This document shows, one piece after another, positions 24,361 through 37,500 of a stretch of 64,000 nucleotides of DNA (positions are counted from its first letter, which is position 1; every line of letters begins with the position of its first letter). This DNA comes from Luscinia megarhynchos (taxonomy: Eukaryota > Chordata > Aves > Passeriformes > Turdidae): positions 22,541,320 to 22,605,319 of the forward strand of contig CM067569.1 in the NCBI GenBank assembly GCA_034336665.1. The letters are read 5' to 3'. Under the pieces are notes generated by a model that saw only the letters and a program-made list of their open reading frames with translations, had not been told where the DNA came from and made no database searches. The translations under genes and the position numbers were made by a program.

Positions 24361-26582
24361 TGTGTTGCACTCTGCTTATCCTATGCTGATTAGAAAGGCT
24401 TAGTCTTTTGTAGGAGTTTTTTTATCATCAATGTGTGGGAAGGAATGAAGACAAACAAACCTTTATAATAGTTTTGGACCACTCCACCATGTCCACCTAG
24501 ACTTGTGTTTTCTAGTAAAATTTCTTACTGACTTTATGTATTTATTCGGCAAGGTCAAGTCTTCCGGTGGTAAATTCAGTTAGAAAATACTCTTTGCTAG
24601 GGAGAGGAAGGACAGCAATCCTGTGCTGTGCAGCAGTAAGGCCCAACATTGTTGGACAGATTCTCTTGGTTAATGGAGCAGCTTTAACTGCAGGTCCTGA
24701 GCGGAGCTAATTAATTTTAGTCATCTGCTGAGAACTTGGTACCACCTCTGGCTGTCTGACTAGTGAAGAGAAATAGAGTTACAAAGTTCTTGTGGCCTTC
24801 AAAATGTCAACCTTAGAATAATCCTTCCATATTCACATCTCATATATTAAGATGGGCCAAAGCTTGAATTCTTAAAATCAGATAAAATGGTCCAGATCTT
24901 TTTCTTCATTTCAGAATTAAGCTTTCTTTGTCTGCTTTATTTAAAAGAGTCTAAATTCAATGACATTTTTTGAGAAATGAGCTAATTAATAAAAAAAAGA
25001 TTTCAGGATTTGGCACTTTCTGTAGCAATGTCAGAGACCTAATGGGATTAGTTACCAGGAAAAGAAGTTGCAGGACCTCACCATAGTCTGTTTATGCAAA
25101 ATAATTAATTTGTCTCTGAAGTGAAACCACTGTAATGATTTCTGAGGTCTGCCTCTTGTTCTGGTCAGGTGCCATTTTTCTTTTCCTGCAGCAACATTAT
25201 AACAGCATCATTTGTATTTTCTGCTTAGGTCAGAATATCACCGATTCTCAAAGATAAAATTTTCAGTTTCCCTGAAGATCTAGTAGTGATGCAGCTGAGG
25301 TTTGGGGTGCTTTTCTGTTATCATTTATTTCTATAACAGTCATTCACTCTGGTAAGAGAAACGAGCAGTTAGAGAAAGGTTTCAGTAAGGAGCATCTGGA
25401 GGGGCACTAGTGGAAAATTTGCCAATGGATGGGTAGCAACTTACCATGGTGATGGACTTTTTCCTGTACTCTCTCACAGAGGCTGGTTACCTTTCTTAAT
25501 ATAATAAAGGATGAAATAGTTAAATACATCACAGTTTTGCCAATAATAGGTGTTGGTGTATAAGTCTAACTGGCAGTCAGACTGCCCAGGTTATTGATTT
25601 TACTGTCTAATGGCTGAAAGAGATGTTATCTTGATTAATTAGAAGTCAAAACCAAATGCATCTTGCTTCTGTTAGATCTCCTGGCATTTGTTTCCTTTTT
25701 TTCTCCCTCGCCAGTGTTGTCGTACATGTACCTTTAAAACGTTTTAAACTAAAAAGCTATCAAGGTCAGCAGTATACAAGCCCTAGGAACTTTATTTCAG
25801 CTGTCAAGGAGTCCTTAAAGCATGCACTGCTTTTGGTGCTGGAAGGTACCCTTTTAAAGCATAAGGCTATTCATTTAACCTCAACAAATTAAAATCCAGT
25901 AGGCTATTATTCTTAGGGTTCTTGAAGTAACTTATCACCTCATTATGTTATTGGGTAGAAATGCTGGCATGCTGAGTATTACTTTATATATTTACTGATG
26001 GTTTTACAGGAAAAACGTATTTTTCTCTTTTGGAGCATTTAGTGTTCTGCAAACATGTTTAGTGCTTAATGTGAATAAACGTTATAAAGACCACTGCAAC
26101 ATGGGAACATAAAAAAGGAGGCAGTTTTCTATCAGCTACTCTGAATTATGATCAGTAAAATGATAGAAAAAAAAGATAGATGGTAAGGGAAAAAAAGTCT
26201 AGGGTTACTCAGCAATAAGAAAATCTGCAGATTTTTAATATATTGTATTAATAATCTCTTCCTGGTGTTTTACATGGTCTCAGAATGCCAAGTACTAAGG
26301 AAAAAAAGGAATCTTGCTGCATTTATAAACAATTTACATCTCCTAGAGTTTACTTCCAGCAAATGAGTAGTTGTTTGATTTAACTTGTTCTATATGATCA
26401 CAGTCTAGAACTAAAATTACCTTGCAAAATATGCAAAAATAGAATGTATTGCACATTTCTGAATTAAAGTGAAATTGCCATGTTTACATATCGAAACTTT
26501 ACCAGAAATTCTGTTGTCACAATTGGTCTGGTTCTGAAAATTGTACAAAAATCATAGAATCATGAAATTGTTTGGGTTAGAA

Positions 26583-26627
26583 GGGACCTTAAAGTGCACT
26601 CAATGGGACCTTAAAGTGCACTGTCAA
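26583..26627. repeat. Tandem duplication at the CR1 3' end
   Basis: The word GGGACCTTAAAGTGCACT occurs twice, about 22 bp apart, inside the CR1 3' region at the junction with the reverse-transcriptase part. It probably arose with, or after, the internal deletion. Confidence 0.8.
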
Positions 26628-26764
26628 TGTCACTGACAAAGATATTAAAGAGCACCAACCCCAGTACCCCTAAGGAATGCCACACATCACTGGTCTCCAT
26701 TTCAACAAGTTGACCACAACTTTTTAATTGGGACCATTCAACCAATTCCTTATCCATCAAGTTT

Positions 26765-26982
26765 TCCATCCATCCATCCATCCATCCATCCATCCATCCA
26801 CCCATCCATCCATCCACCCATCCATCCATCCATCCATCCATCCATCCATCCATCCATCCATCCATCCATCCATCCATCCATCCATCCATCCATCCATCCA
26901 TCCATCCATCCATATCCATCCATCCATCCATCCATCCATCCATCCATCCATCCATCCATCCATCCATCCATCCATCCATCCA
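26765..26982. repeat. (TCCA)n microsatellite, about 218 bp
   Basis: About 54 tetranucleotide units, broken only by two CCCA variants near 26801 and 26817 and by a CATATCC interruption near 26911. It lies in the CR1 reverse-transcriptase region, where intact CR1 already carries a short CCATCCATC word that encodes the DGW segment. This suggests the array grew from that seed. On the minus strand all frames read Met-Asp-Gly-Trp, and on the plus strand His-Pro-Ser-Ile. These explain the long open frames around it, which are not genes. Confidence 0.97.
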
Positions 26983-27245
26983 ATCCAAGTCTCTTTAAAC
27001 ATGGATGTTGTGCAGGGTAGTCAAATGTGCACAGATCCAGGGAGATGATGTCTTTTGCTGTCCCCTCATACACCAACTTTGTCAGGCACAGTTTGTCCTT
27101 GGTGGGGCCCTATGGGCTGTCTCCAGTCCCATCCTGATTTCCTATGAGCCTCAGCATAGGTTCCAGGAGGATCTGCTCCATGATCTTGCCAAGTAAGACT
27201 GACTAGCCTATAGTTCCCTGTGTCTAGTTTTACCAAAATGCCAGG

Positions 27246-30200
27246 GACACATTTCATATCTGTTAGAAATTTTGGGAGTCCCACGAATACAGCAGCTTTC
27301 TGTTCAAAAGTGTGGATTGTGTTACAGAAAACCACAAAGCACTGACACAAATATTGCTGCATCATCTACTGAGCAGATGGTTTGCATATCTTCTTTCTTC
27401 CTGCTTGCTCCATAACATTTTAGCATAGAGTTTATCTGTTTATCAGGTCGCAATTCTCTCCTTCAGGTTTGTTGCCATGAGTGTCTAAAGAAAGATGACC
27501 TACAGCACTACACAATTTATAGGTGTGGAGTGGTTTAAGTAACCAATTTGTAAAGCTTCAGACTCAATTTATCTTCTTTTCCCATGGAATTTACCTAGAA
27601 AAAGTGAAAAATGCACAAGACTCTTAAGTACAGCCCCCACTTTGCTTGTCAACTTAGTGTTCACAAAGAAAAAAACCTTACCAGGAGCCTGTTCAGTCCA
27701 AGCAACAGACTGCAGGTGTTCTGAAATAAGGACATGAAAGGACAGAATGTAAATCAAGGCAACACTGTGGTCATTTTAATTGGCATTCTTACCATTTTTC
27801 CAGGTCCATGCTTAGTTCTTACTGTGCTGTTGCATGAAAGGAGAAGTTAACACAGCAATTGCCATGTCCTTGGCCATGTTTGACTGCTGAAATACAGACC
27901 TCAGTTTTATTTAGCTGAAATTCATAGTACAGTTTCAGTAAATTTATTGCTGCTGGTAGCTGTCAGATTGAATGCATTGGATAGCAGGTTTAGGTAGTGG
28001 TAAGATTAGGAATCTTAGAGTTTCATCTAGACAGATGTATAATCCAGTATTTGGGTTTTATTTGGAAAGTGCTTGTGAAGGAGGCACTGCTAGTATGAGT
28101 TGTAATGCTGAAGCTTGTTCTGAAAAAGCTGGACTGAGTCCACTGTGTATCATCTCTACACAATGTATATATAGTGATATATGGTTGTTTCCATTCAGAA
28201 GAGATGTTGTCTCCTTGCGCTCTTACCGGCTAACACATCCATTTTGAATTCCTCAACAAAGAGCTGAGCTGGAGAACAAATCAATAAATACTGAAAAGTG
28301 CATATCAAGGCTGGTATTGTGATCATCCTGATCTTTACTACTCTGGCCTTTATGAAAATAAGACCAAAATCTGTCAAAATTTGTCACAGTGTAGGTGTTC
28401 TAGAGTCTAATCTTGGGAAAAAAAACAACCAAACAAACAAACCCAGAGATGCCTAAATTCCTTATGGTTGCAAAGAAAATATTGAAAAAAAAGATAATAT
28501 GTATTTATATATATGCAATATTTAAAAATGGAGAAGAGGAACTGACTTTGGATTATGTGGTGCAGAAGAGTTTGCACCAGCTCACATTATGCCAGAATGG
28601 CACCAGCTCCCTGAACAGGTGAGCATTCAGGACACCAGGATGCTTTAACATCATCCTGTGCTCTGATGGAGGAGACAGTGCTGTGTTGAACCAGGTCCTT
28701 TCTTTTCCTCTGGCATTTCCCCTCATATACAAGATTTCTTTCCCCTTATAGCAGTACTCCTTATTTCCTTGTTTCAAAGGAGTATTTTTTTCTGGGCAAT
28801 GTCACCCTTCATTTGCAGAATAGAGGGAAATAAAAGCAGTAAATTATTGATTCTGGAAGTTTACATGAGGGAAACACAAAGTCTTTCTGCTGAGCCTTGG
28901 AATGGCTGTCAGAGTCCTGCCTCAGCTGCTAAGAAGGGCCCAGCTAATGCAGTCAGGTTTGCTCCATCTGCCACGGCTTTGAGTGACAGCTATGGCCCAG
29001 TGCACATCCACTGAAAACTAGCATCAGGGAATGACATACAGTTTGATAACATAAGATGCTTAGGTTTTTTGGCTCAAGTGAGATGTTCAGAGCTAATAGC
29101 CCTGTGAGCAGAGTTTCAGCTGTGATCTGTACCTTGAGATATTGGTTGTGTCTGGCTCAGGAAAAAGGGGAAAGAATGAAAGCTTATTTCTAGAAAGGTT
29201 TCCGATGAGCAGCATTTGTCATTGAAGGGGAAGATGGGTATAATTAGCTTGTCAGTCTAGTTTGGGCTGAGCTGGCTTTCTGTGGTAAGAAAGATGGACT
29301 AACTGCCAGAAGAGCTGACAGGCAGTCGATAATGCAGCAATTAATGTCATAAATAATTCTGGAACCAATTATATCAAAATGGACTCCAAGCTTTAAAAAG
29401 GAACAGAATTCCCTTATTCTTCCTGCTAACAGCAAGAAGCAGCTTTCATTTTTCTCTGTAATTACTTTTCATTGTATATAGCAATAAAGTAGGGCTTTTC
29501 TGTCCATATTTAAAACTTGTCTTTCTTGCCTTCCCCCGCCTCCTAAACACTCTTTACCCCATAGGACAGGGCTGTTACAGCAAATCTGCACTGAGGTGAA
29601 TGTATAATCTTTTCACATGGCTGTTACATGATAATTTCTGCTGCACCTAAATGACTAAGAGCCAAGTTTTCTCAAATGTCATGGGCAATGACAGCAGAAA
29701 GTACCAAACAATGGCATTTGGAAATAAAGACATTTGTGAAATAAATTGATTTGTCTTATTATTTTAAAGGTTGCTCTGACTTGCTTACACTGAACTTATT
29801 GATTTTTTTCCTCCCTTCTCTCTGTACAGTTACAGCTATGGAATCTGAGCCAAGCTGCAAGCACAATTCAGAACAGCCCTGCGAGTTAATGGGCATTCCC
29901 TTACAAAAGACACCAAGTTACAAACATCTCTAGAGTGATATTCTCCTTAGCTGTTTCTGCATGTGCTGTAATACAGATGTGGATAGCACAAAGCCTGTAC
30001 TGGCAAAGCCCCCACAGTACTGCTTTTGCTAATGGTCTTTCTGTAGTCTCGTCCTCTCTTTTTTAAAAAAAATGGACTATAGAAGTAGTAAATTACTGCA
30101 GCATTCGTTCACAGCTTTGTTCAGCGCCTGACAAATGTTTCCAACTTTTCAACTATGGTGGCATTTACTCCTGGGAGGTTGGGGAAAACAGTTCATGAAG

Positions 30201-33200
30201 TTCCCACTGTTTTAAAACCAGAAACATCTGTTGGTGTCACATGCAGTTTGTTGGCTGGGTCCAGGAATAAAGAAATCCTGCAGCTGATCAGCTCTCTCCT
30301 TAGCAGTAGGTGTCAGTATGGTGAGTGGTAATTACAACAGAGAGTTTTAGAGGACACACGATAATTAGGACAGCTAACAAAAACATAAACACTGACATTT
30401 ACCATACTTAAAACCAGAACTGCTGTCTCTTGTGTCTGTACATTGTTTCAGACCATGACAATAGAGCCATAATTAGTTCAATCATGCTTTCAAGGAACAA
30501 AGGCGTTTGGATTTTGGTTATACAGCTCAGTGTTCTAGCAGGAGGAATGGCAGGAGGAGCGTGGTCTGGGTGTGCAAAGCCCAGAAGGGGAGAGCTGGGC
30601 TCCCCCCAAGCCCTGTGCAGGGATGGTGTGAGTGAGTGCCAGGGAGCCATCGTGTCTGTCACCACAGCTCCAGGCCAGGGGGACAGGCAGCGCTCACCCT
30701 GCCAGGCTGGTGTCCGTGCTAATGCCTTTTTAAAGCCTTTTTAAGCACCTGGAGATGGTCTGCAAGGAAGGCTGATGGAAATTCAGTGCTATTGAGGGAA
30801 GAGACCATCTGTTTCACATCTCATTAAGAACCATATCCTGTTTCTGCTCTGCAGCCCAGCAAGGCCTGAAAACAAGGAGCTGTGTTTAAACAATACTTCC
30901 TCAGTTAAACTACAGTGTATATAAATTGAACTCAGTTTTTCTCCAAATGACCCACTTTTTCTGCTCACAGAATTTCTTCGAAAGGTAAGATTTTGTCAGA
31001 ATCTTTGCAGGTCAACTCTGTAGCCATTCAGCAGCCTTGTTATCATAATTTTCTTTTCTATGCTTCTGCATTTCCAGGGAAAGTACTTCACTGCTCTCAT
31101 GCCTCAGATCATCCAGTGCACCACTTCTCTTCAATAGAGAGGAACTGTCAATGTTTTCCTTGTAAGAATGATTTCAAGCATAAAGGTAAAATCTGTTAAA
31201 TTTAATTTCTAGCAATCATTATTTGGTCTGCAGAACTCTTACTGATCTCCATTCTGGGGAAAATCAGTTCCCTGCACAAGTGGACCTCATAAAAAAGAAA
31301 AGACATTTAACATGAAATGCCAAATTAAATGAGCTTAATTTACACAATGTCATCTGCAATGCCACTGCAAAATCTTGTGTTTTCTACTCCAACTGCCCAT
31401 ATGATTGATGTTACTATAGGAAACTTATGGCTAGGTGAGCAACTACTGTGCTTGAAACAAGTAACAGATTTTCACTTCATCAAGATGTGTTGTCATGAAG
31501 CAATTAATGCTACCTAAGATGTCTTGTATCACGACTTGTACTTCTAAAAAAACCACAGGAGTAGTTATTTGATTCCTAAATTACCTTAAATAATCTGTTT
31601 TATTAGGTATATTTTAATGATTACTAAAGAAAGAATTGAAAATCCTATGGGCTGTTTTGCAGTCCTGAAAGGCAAATGCAGCATAAAGTAATGGCACTAC
31701 TTACTTAGATATTGTTGCTCCTTTATCCTCTAAATGTCTGAAAATAGCTTTCTGTAGAGGTGAAGTGCAGAATCCAATGACTTTAGCACCTTGGTTTAGC
31801 TCATGATGGGAGATATTATCTAATTTTATCCTCTGTGTGTTAGGGTATTGTGTGTTTTCGTCTGTTGCTTGAAGTTGCACATTAAAATTCCAAGCTCTCC
31901 TGGCTATTTACTACTGAGAACATTGAAAGTACACATACCCATGATAACTTAGAGAATTTGGGATGATTATATGCAGTAATGACCAGGTTTCCATCATGAA
32001 CTAGTGTAAGCATTTTTTTGGATTAAGCTTGTGGTATTCCAAAGTACAGTTTGTAGTCTGACTCACAAACCCAGGAGTGGTCATAGTGGAGTAATGCAAG
32101 GCAGAGGAATGGGAAGGTGGGGAAGAGGCAAGAATTCACTTTCAATACACAGATGAAAGAGTTTCACAGACAGCCATATAATTTATTGCTTTTCCAGTTA
32201 CTGGTTTTTTGTTACTGGCTGACTGATTACATAAGCCCATAAATTTGTACACACACTCCTTCTCTTTCCTTACTCCTTTCCTCTTTCCATTCATGCTGGA
32301 GTTGGGTTTCCTCTGTCTTTCCCCTAACACTCTCTTTTGTTGTATCACTCTTTCTATTTCTTAGATCTAGTTTGTCAGTAGAGCCCAGCATGTCCAAACA
32401 GTGACAGGTTTTTCTGAAGCTCAGTTCTCTGTCATGCAGTTAATTAAGAAGCCAGGCTGATGGTGGGCAGAGGAGGAAAGAGAAGGGTTGGAGGGGAGGA
32501 TAGATGACAAAGTCTTAGTCAGCATATCTAGATCTTTGACTGTACATATCATGGACATCAAAGGTTTGAAAACCTGCCCTTCATTAGGTAGTTAGCCTGG
32601 AACTGAGGAATTAATATTATTCTCTTTGGAGCATGAGCTTTGAGGGCAGTGACTATTCATGAGTTCATACAGCATTGTTTCTAAAGGGATTTTCTAAATG
32701 GCTTTAATAGAAATAGTAAATAATAAAGCATGAGTACACAGGATATGTGTTTCTCCCTAGCATTTCTGCTATTGAGAGGAACCAAAAAACCCAAAAACCA
32801 TTGGTTTTTCTTGGTGTCTCCAGCAGCCAGACTAACATTCATTTTGTTTTAAAGCACCTATCATACTTTATGGCTTTGGTAGATAGGTGTGCTTAAAAAT
32901 GTTTTGGTTCCTGGTGCATCTCTGTCTTTCTAGATCAGTTCTGGAAATGGCAGGAAGGTGACCAAGGGAAAGACAGAACACAAGAAAAAATTAATTGAGA
33001 GCATGCTAGTTACTTATAATAGCAAAACCTGGTACGTACCATAATGTGAGCAGGGTAATGAATCTTTCTTTGGCTGAAGAGGTAAATAAATCTTGCTGAA
33101 GAAAAAGAAAGACAAATTTGAGTCATGTGAGTAAAGTGCTGTCTACTGCAGTACATTGGGTCTGTGGTCTACCAAAGTACCAGACAAGTTATGAGGTGTG

Positions 33201-34467
33201 ACAGGAACACCTCAGTTGATGCTGATGGTGCAGGCTCCATGGAAAGCTAAAGGATCTGTATTACCTATGCTGAAATTTGTTTTATTTTGCACAATTCTTG
33301 ACTAAGATGTGCATCTAAGATATCTTACCATGAGATTATGTGTCCTCACCAAAATTCTGCTCTTGGACTTAATATTAGATTTATAATAGCTTTGTTTTTC
33401 TTGGTTGTTGAAGGAAAGCTTCAAATTCAACCAATCCTGTGCCCCACCACCAGATTGCTTCTAATGCTGCTACTGAAGTCATAAATTTTATTGTTTTGTT
33501 TTAAAAGATGAGTAACTCACCACTATTTGAATTTGTGGGATCAGCAGTCCTACATTTCTCTGTTTGAGAAACAACATCAGCTTGGACAAAAGATGAAAAA
33601 TATGTAGTCTTGGGGAAATTTTAAGTTTGCTTATGGAAGAAGAATCTTTTACTCTTAGGTAAGAAAGAAGAAAATAATTAGGACATCCTGAGAACATAAT
33701 GTTATTCTCATTCAGTTTTGCTTCTTCAGAGTGGAGGGAGAAGAGTGTTAAATTACTACCCAGAGTATTTAAACATTTTCCTTTCAGGGATTTTTGTGGG
33801 ATTAATGAGATATCAAGTGAAAAAATTAAATTTCACTCATATTTCCTCCAGAAGTGCCTTTTGTTTTTTGGCAGGCCCCACATGAGTTTAATTGTTTCTG
33901 ATTTAACAGCAGGATTAAGTTTTCTCTCCTTCTTCTGATGGGGTTCAGTTTCCTTCCTCTGGTTAATGTGTCAAACACCAATCCACCTCCCTCTCCTTCT
34001 ACCCTTCCCAGTAACTAGCTATGCTGAAATATATAAGACAATAAGAGAATACACTGTATAATCAAGAATAAAAAATATTATCATCTACCACAGTAAATCA
34101 TAGCCAAACAACACAGTTATAATAGAAATACCTTTCCTATGTCTGCTCCACTAACACTTACTTAGTCAGATAACAAATAACTTGTTCTTGGAGAGAGTGC
34201 CCTGGGTTTGATTTATCTCTGAGTGTAAGTAAATATGAAAAGGCTGCCAAATCTGCCTATATAAATCTCAGCTATCTCAAAATGTCATATATGGGGGAAG
34301 TGAAAAATTAAGAAGGTGTTTCTGTCTTAATAGGGTATGGAGGCAAAAGGTTCTGCTTTTAATTCTTCTTAGGAATGACGTTTTTCTGGTTGATACCTGG
34401 GAAGAATTAAAGAGAAGCTGGAAAAAAAATACATACATGTATTGTGCCAAATAACTGCTCTTATTTT
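27246..34467. other. Non-coding stretch, no gene seen
   Basis: Immediately right of the CR1 the sequence is unclassified and could include further decayed CR1. A GC-richer patch lies at about 30540-30740, with overlapping frames on both strands and no splice evidence. A TA-rich run lies near 28496-28520. Nothing else recognised. Confidence 0.5.
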
Positions 34468-34554
34468 TGCTGATGTAAATCTGGAGCAGATCCACTAAAG
34501 AGTCTGGAATTAGTCTGGCTTTGTCCCAGTGTAGCTGACAGCAAACTGAGAGCC
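34468..34554. repeat. Palindromic element relic (MITE-like)
   Basis: TGATGTAAATCTGGAG at the left and CCCAGTGTAGCTGACAGC then GAGAGCC at the right resemble the two arms of an amniote palindromic repeat whose arms read GGTGTAAATCAGGAG and CCAGTGTAAATGAGAGC. The match comes from memory and is partial. Confidence 0.4.
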
Positions 34555-37500
34555 TTTCAAATTAATAATATTAAATCTCAGCGTTGTTAAGATTTTTCAT
34601 TTTGGCTATAGTGCCCATTGTTTGTTTGAACAAATAGAACAAAAAGAAATCATCTGAAGATACTTATATGCTGCTGCACAAGTGAGAATAGAAAGAAGAC
34701 TGGGCCAATGTGAAAATGAAGGATAAGAAAATAGTTTCTGTAACCATTGTTTGCATATGTTTATTCTTGTCTGACAACACCACACTTAGGGGTCCATTTA
34801 CACAGAAAAAAAAGAGGTGTCATGCAGGGCTGGATTATTAACTCAAGTATCAAGTAGCATAATCCAGGCATAAATCCTGCCAATTTGTGAATTTTCACGC
34901 ATGGGCTTTATACTTTTCTCACTTAATATTGTGGTCGTTGGAGATACTCCTGACTAGTACCAAGGTGGTTAATCTCAGAATCAGGCCCTCTGCATCCTGT
35001 GTGGGTTTGTGGACCAGATGCTCTGTGTGACAAAGTGTGTCAATTAGCCTGAAGTACTTGTTGAGCCTCAGTCCATCTGGGATTCAAAGGTAGTTTGTTA
35101 CCTCCAAGGTGGGGGGCTTTAGTTGAAAGTGTCGTCCTACTCAAATTCATTAGATGAAAAGTGAGTATCATCTTACATTACATAAGTTCAGCTGGAATGT
35201 ATACAATGTCAGTAGTATGGGAGAAGAAAACATGTGTTGAATACATCTAGTGTGTCTTGGGGCTCTGAAGGTCACTCCACTAAAGTAATATATAGTGCTG
35301 GTGCTAGTGGCTCAAGGTCAAGTCAGCTTGCTTTTCATAATGCATAAACCTCAAGCTCGCTCAGACACCAATCATCTGACCTAAACCTTGGAACAAATAT
35401 TTTACTAAGTAAATCAGTGAGCATGCTGGCATTTCTATTAACCTTCAATGCACTGGTGACAGAAAATGAATAATGATAAATAATAACTCAAGCCTGTAAA
35501 TCATGCTTAGCATCAGAAGGGGAAGAAAAAAAAAAGAAAAAGTCTGGTGTACTACCATCTGCTAGGCTGGCTGAGCCTGCAGGGGGAAACCCACAACAAA
35601 GGGAAATGTGCTCTCTCCTTCCCACAGCAGTTCCCTGGGTCTGAAATGTGGGAGTGGGATGGAGTGGGTTTTGCAGAGACTGGTGTGGGAAGCACCTGAA
35701 AATGAAAAGCTGAATGTACACAAACTGCAGGGAGCCTGAGTAAGAGCACTGCTACTCAAGGTGGTAGGGCTGTTTGGCAAGCTATGAAGTGGATGAACTC
35801 TTTTCTTATCCTGCTCTCCCACTGCCTGGCCATTGGGAGTTCTCTGGTGGTAGGCAAAAGATAACAATCAGATTTCCAGCAACTCACCAATGCTGGACCT
35901 GCTTGTTTTATTTCCCCAGTACTCGTTCATTTCATTTCGTTTTCTTCTGTTTTCCTTTCAGTTTTACTACTGGTTATGGTCAGCATAACCACACAATGGC
36001 CTGAGGGAAATTAGGCTCATAAATTGTGAAGAAAAGACACACTTAGCTCTATCTTCCACCCTATGATACTTTCACATTTCATTCAGCTTCATTCAGAAGT
36101 GCTCTGATTCTCAAATCCTTTAGATTTTTGTAAGGTCTGATTTTATTCAATTAGAATTAATTTCTTATTGGGTTTGTTGCTAGGAAGGTTTTTCTTAGCC
36201 ATGTTGTTTAAAACATCTGCATTTCACAAGCTTTCACACAATCTTTTTCTTTTCCCTTTCTGGAATTTTTTTGATTAAAAAAAGGTGCTGCTGGATCAGT
36301 GGATTGAAGTCCATCTTGTGTCGAGCTCCCCTCTCTAGCTGGAGTGCACTTGGATTGTCAGCTTGGGGACCCTGGACAGGCTTGTGACCCTGCAACAAGA
36401 AGGGGAGACAGCATGCATCACATAAGGTTGCTGCTTCCAAAAATCACAGTAGGTTCTCGATGAGGGCCCTTGTCCTTTCCCAAAAGGGTGTTTTGTGACA
36501 CCAGAATAGGAATAAATATTGGGAGTAGAAGCACAGCCTGATATTTGCTTTCTGTGGGATCACAGCAGGACGTGTGCTCAGCACCTGTTACAGAGTGATA
36601 GGAAGAATATAACACACAGTAGTGGCTGTGTTTGTTGTGGAATCACAAAAAAAGAGAGAGTCAAACTAATCTAACAAATATAATCCAGATATGTGAGGAA
36701 GGATGAAGTGAGAGGACAAACAGTTAGGGGCTTGAGTTCATATCTGTAATTCATTTTTTGTCAGAAACGAGTGTGAAGCAGGCTTTGAACTTTTCAAAGA
36801 GTAAAAGCATTCTTTTTTTCAGTCTGGAAAGCAGGCAAGGACCAGTCATGATGTTAAGATTCATATCCGAGTTCAGATTTGCGACAGACCTTGGTCAGAA
36901 AAATACTAGGTGCCTGAATCTTTTTGTGATCTCTTTGACCATTTCTCTCTTTTGACCAAAATAAAAATAAAATATTGCCCACCAGCTGAACTCATGTTAC
37001 TTCCAACTATTTTGTTTAAATTATATTCCCAATTGGATTAAAGTGATAACATAATTTATAATGCAGTAACCATCTGACATCATAGAAAAATATCTCAATC
37101 AGGATATTTCATCCCTTACTTGAGTCTCAGGATTGGTATCCTATGGAATAGAAGGGAAAGTATAGAAATCCCACTGTTTCTGTCACTGCCAAAGTATCAT
37201 TTATTTAAAGCCAATTTGGAAAGCGCCCTTAACATAAGAAAATTAAGTGAAAAAGATTTCTATGAACCAGCCTCCTCATGCCAAACTTCATGCAAGCATG
37301 AGTAACAGTAAATTTCTAAACTTTGGCATCTTTGTTTAATTAAGGGTCTATTTTGTGAAAAATGTCAGAACCTGACAAAAAGACACGATCATATTATTCC
37401 ACTAAAAAGTGTGGACACTACTTCCAAGAGAAAATGTATTATCCTGAGAAATTATGTAGAGGTAGTTGCTGCATTAATATACATGCATTCCACAGATAAC

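Larger units (their letters stand above)
21992..26550. other. Non-coding stretch, no gene seen
   Basis: AT-rich sequence. A somewhat GC-richer patch at 22810-23062 has overlapping frames on both strands and a GTGAGG donor-like site near 22951 but no convincing acceptor. A small GGAAT repeat lies near 23362-23389. An A/T-only patch lies near 23622-23683. Part of it (about 24040-24360) resembles a conserved non-coding element, listed separately. Confidence 0.5.
26551..27245 (-). mobile_element. CR1 LINE fragment with internal deletion and inserted microsatellite
   Basis: The plus strand begins ATCATAGAATCAT, the complement of the ATTCTATGAT-type 3' end of avian CR1, followed by the familiar GTTTGGGTTAGAAGGGACC. 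Further right are CR1 reverse-transcriptase words, read on the minus strand. NYRLVSLT comes first, then DIISLDLC with [18 protein letters not shown] after it, and finally [17 protein letters not shown]. These correspond to early and middle reverse-transcriptase motifs. The catalytic FADD box expected just after the last motif is absent, because the sequence jumps from there to the 3' end, a deletion that in CR1 would normally cover many hundred bases. Frameshifts and stops break the frame, so the copy is dead. CR1 copies are usually 5'-truncated, which fits the loss of everything beyond about 27245. Confidence 0.92.

Noticed and set aside
26611..27076. Open frames of 81-125 codons on both strands with repeated DGWM or HPSI units
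   Set aside because: They are translations of the (TCCA)n microsatellite and its CR1 flanks, not proteins. Every frame of a TGGA repeat is open.
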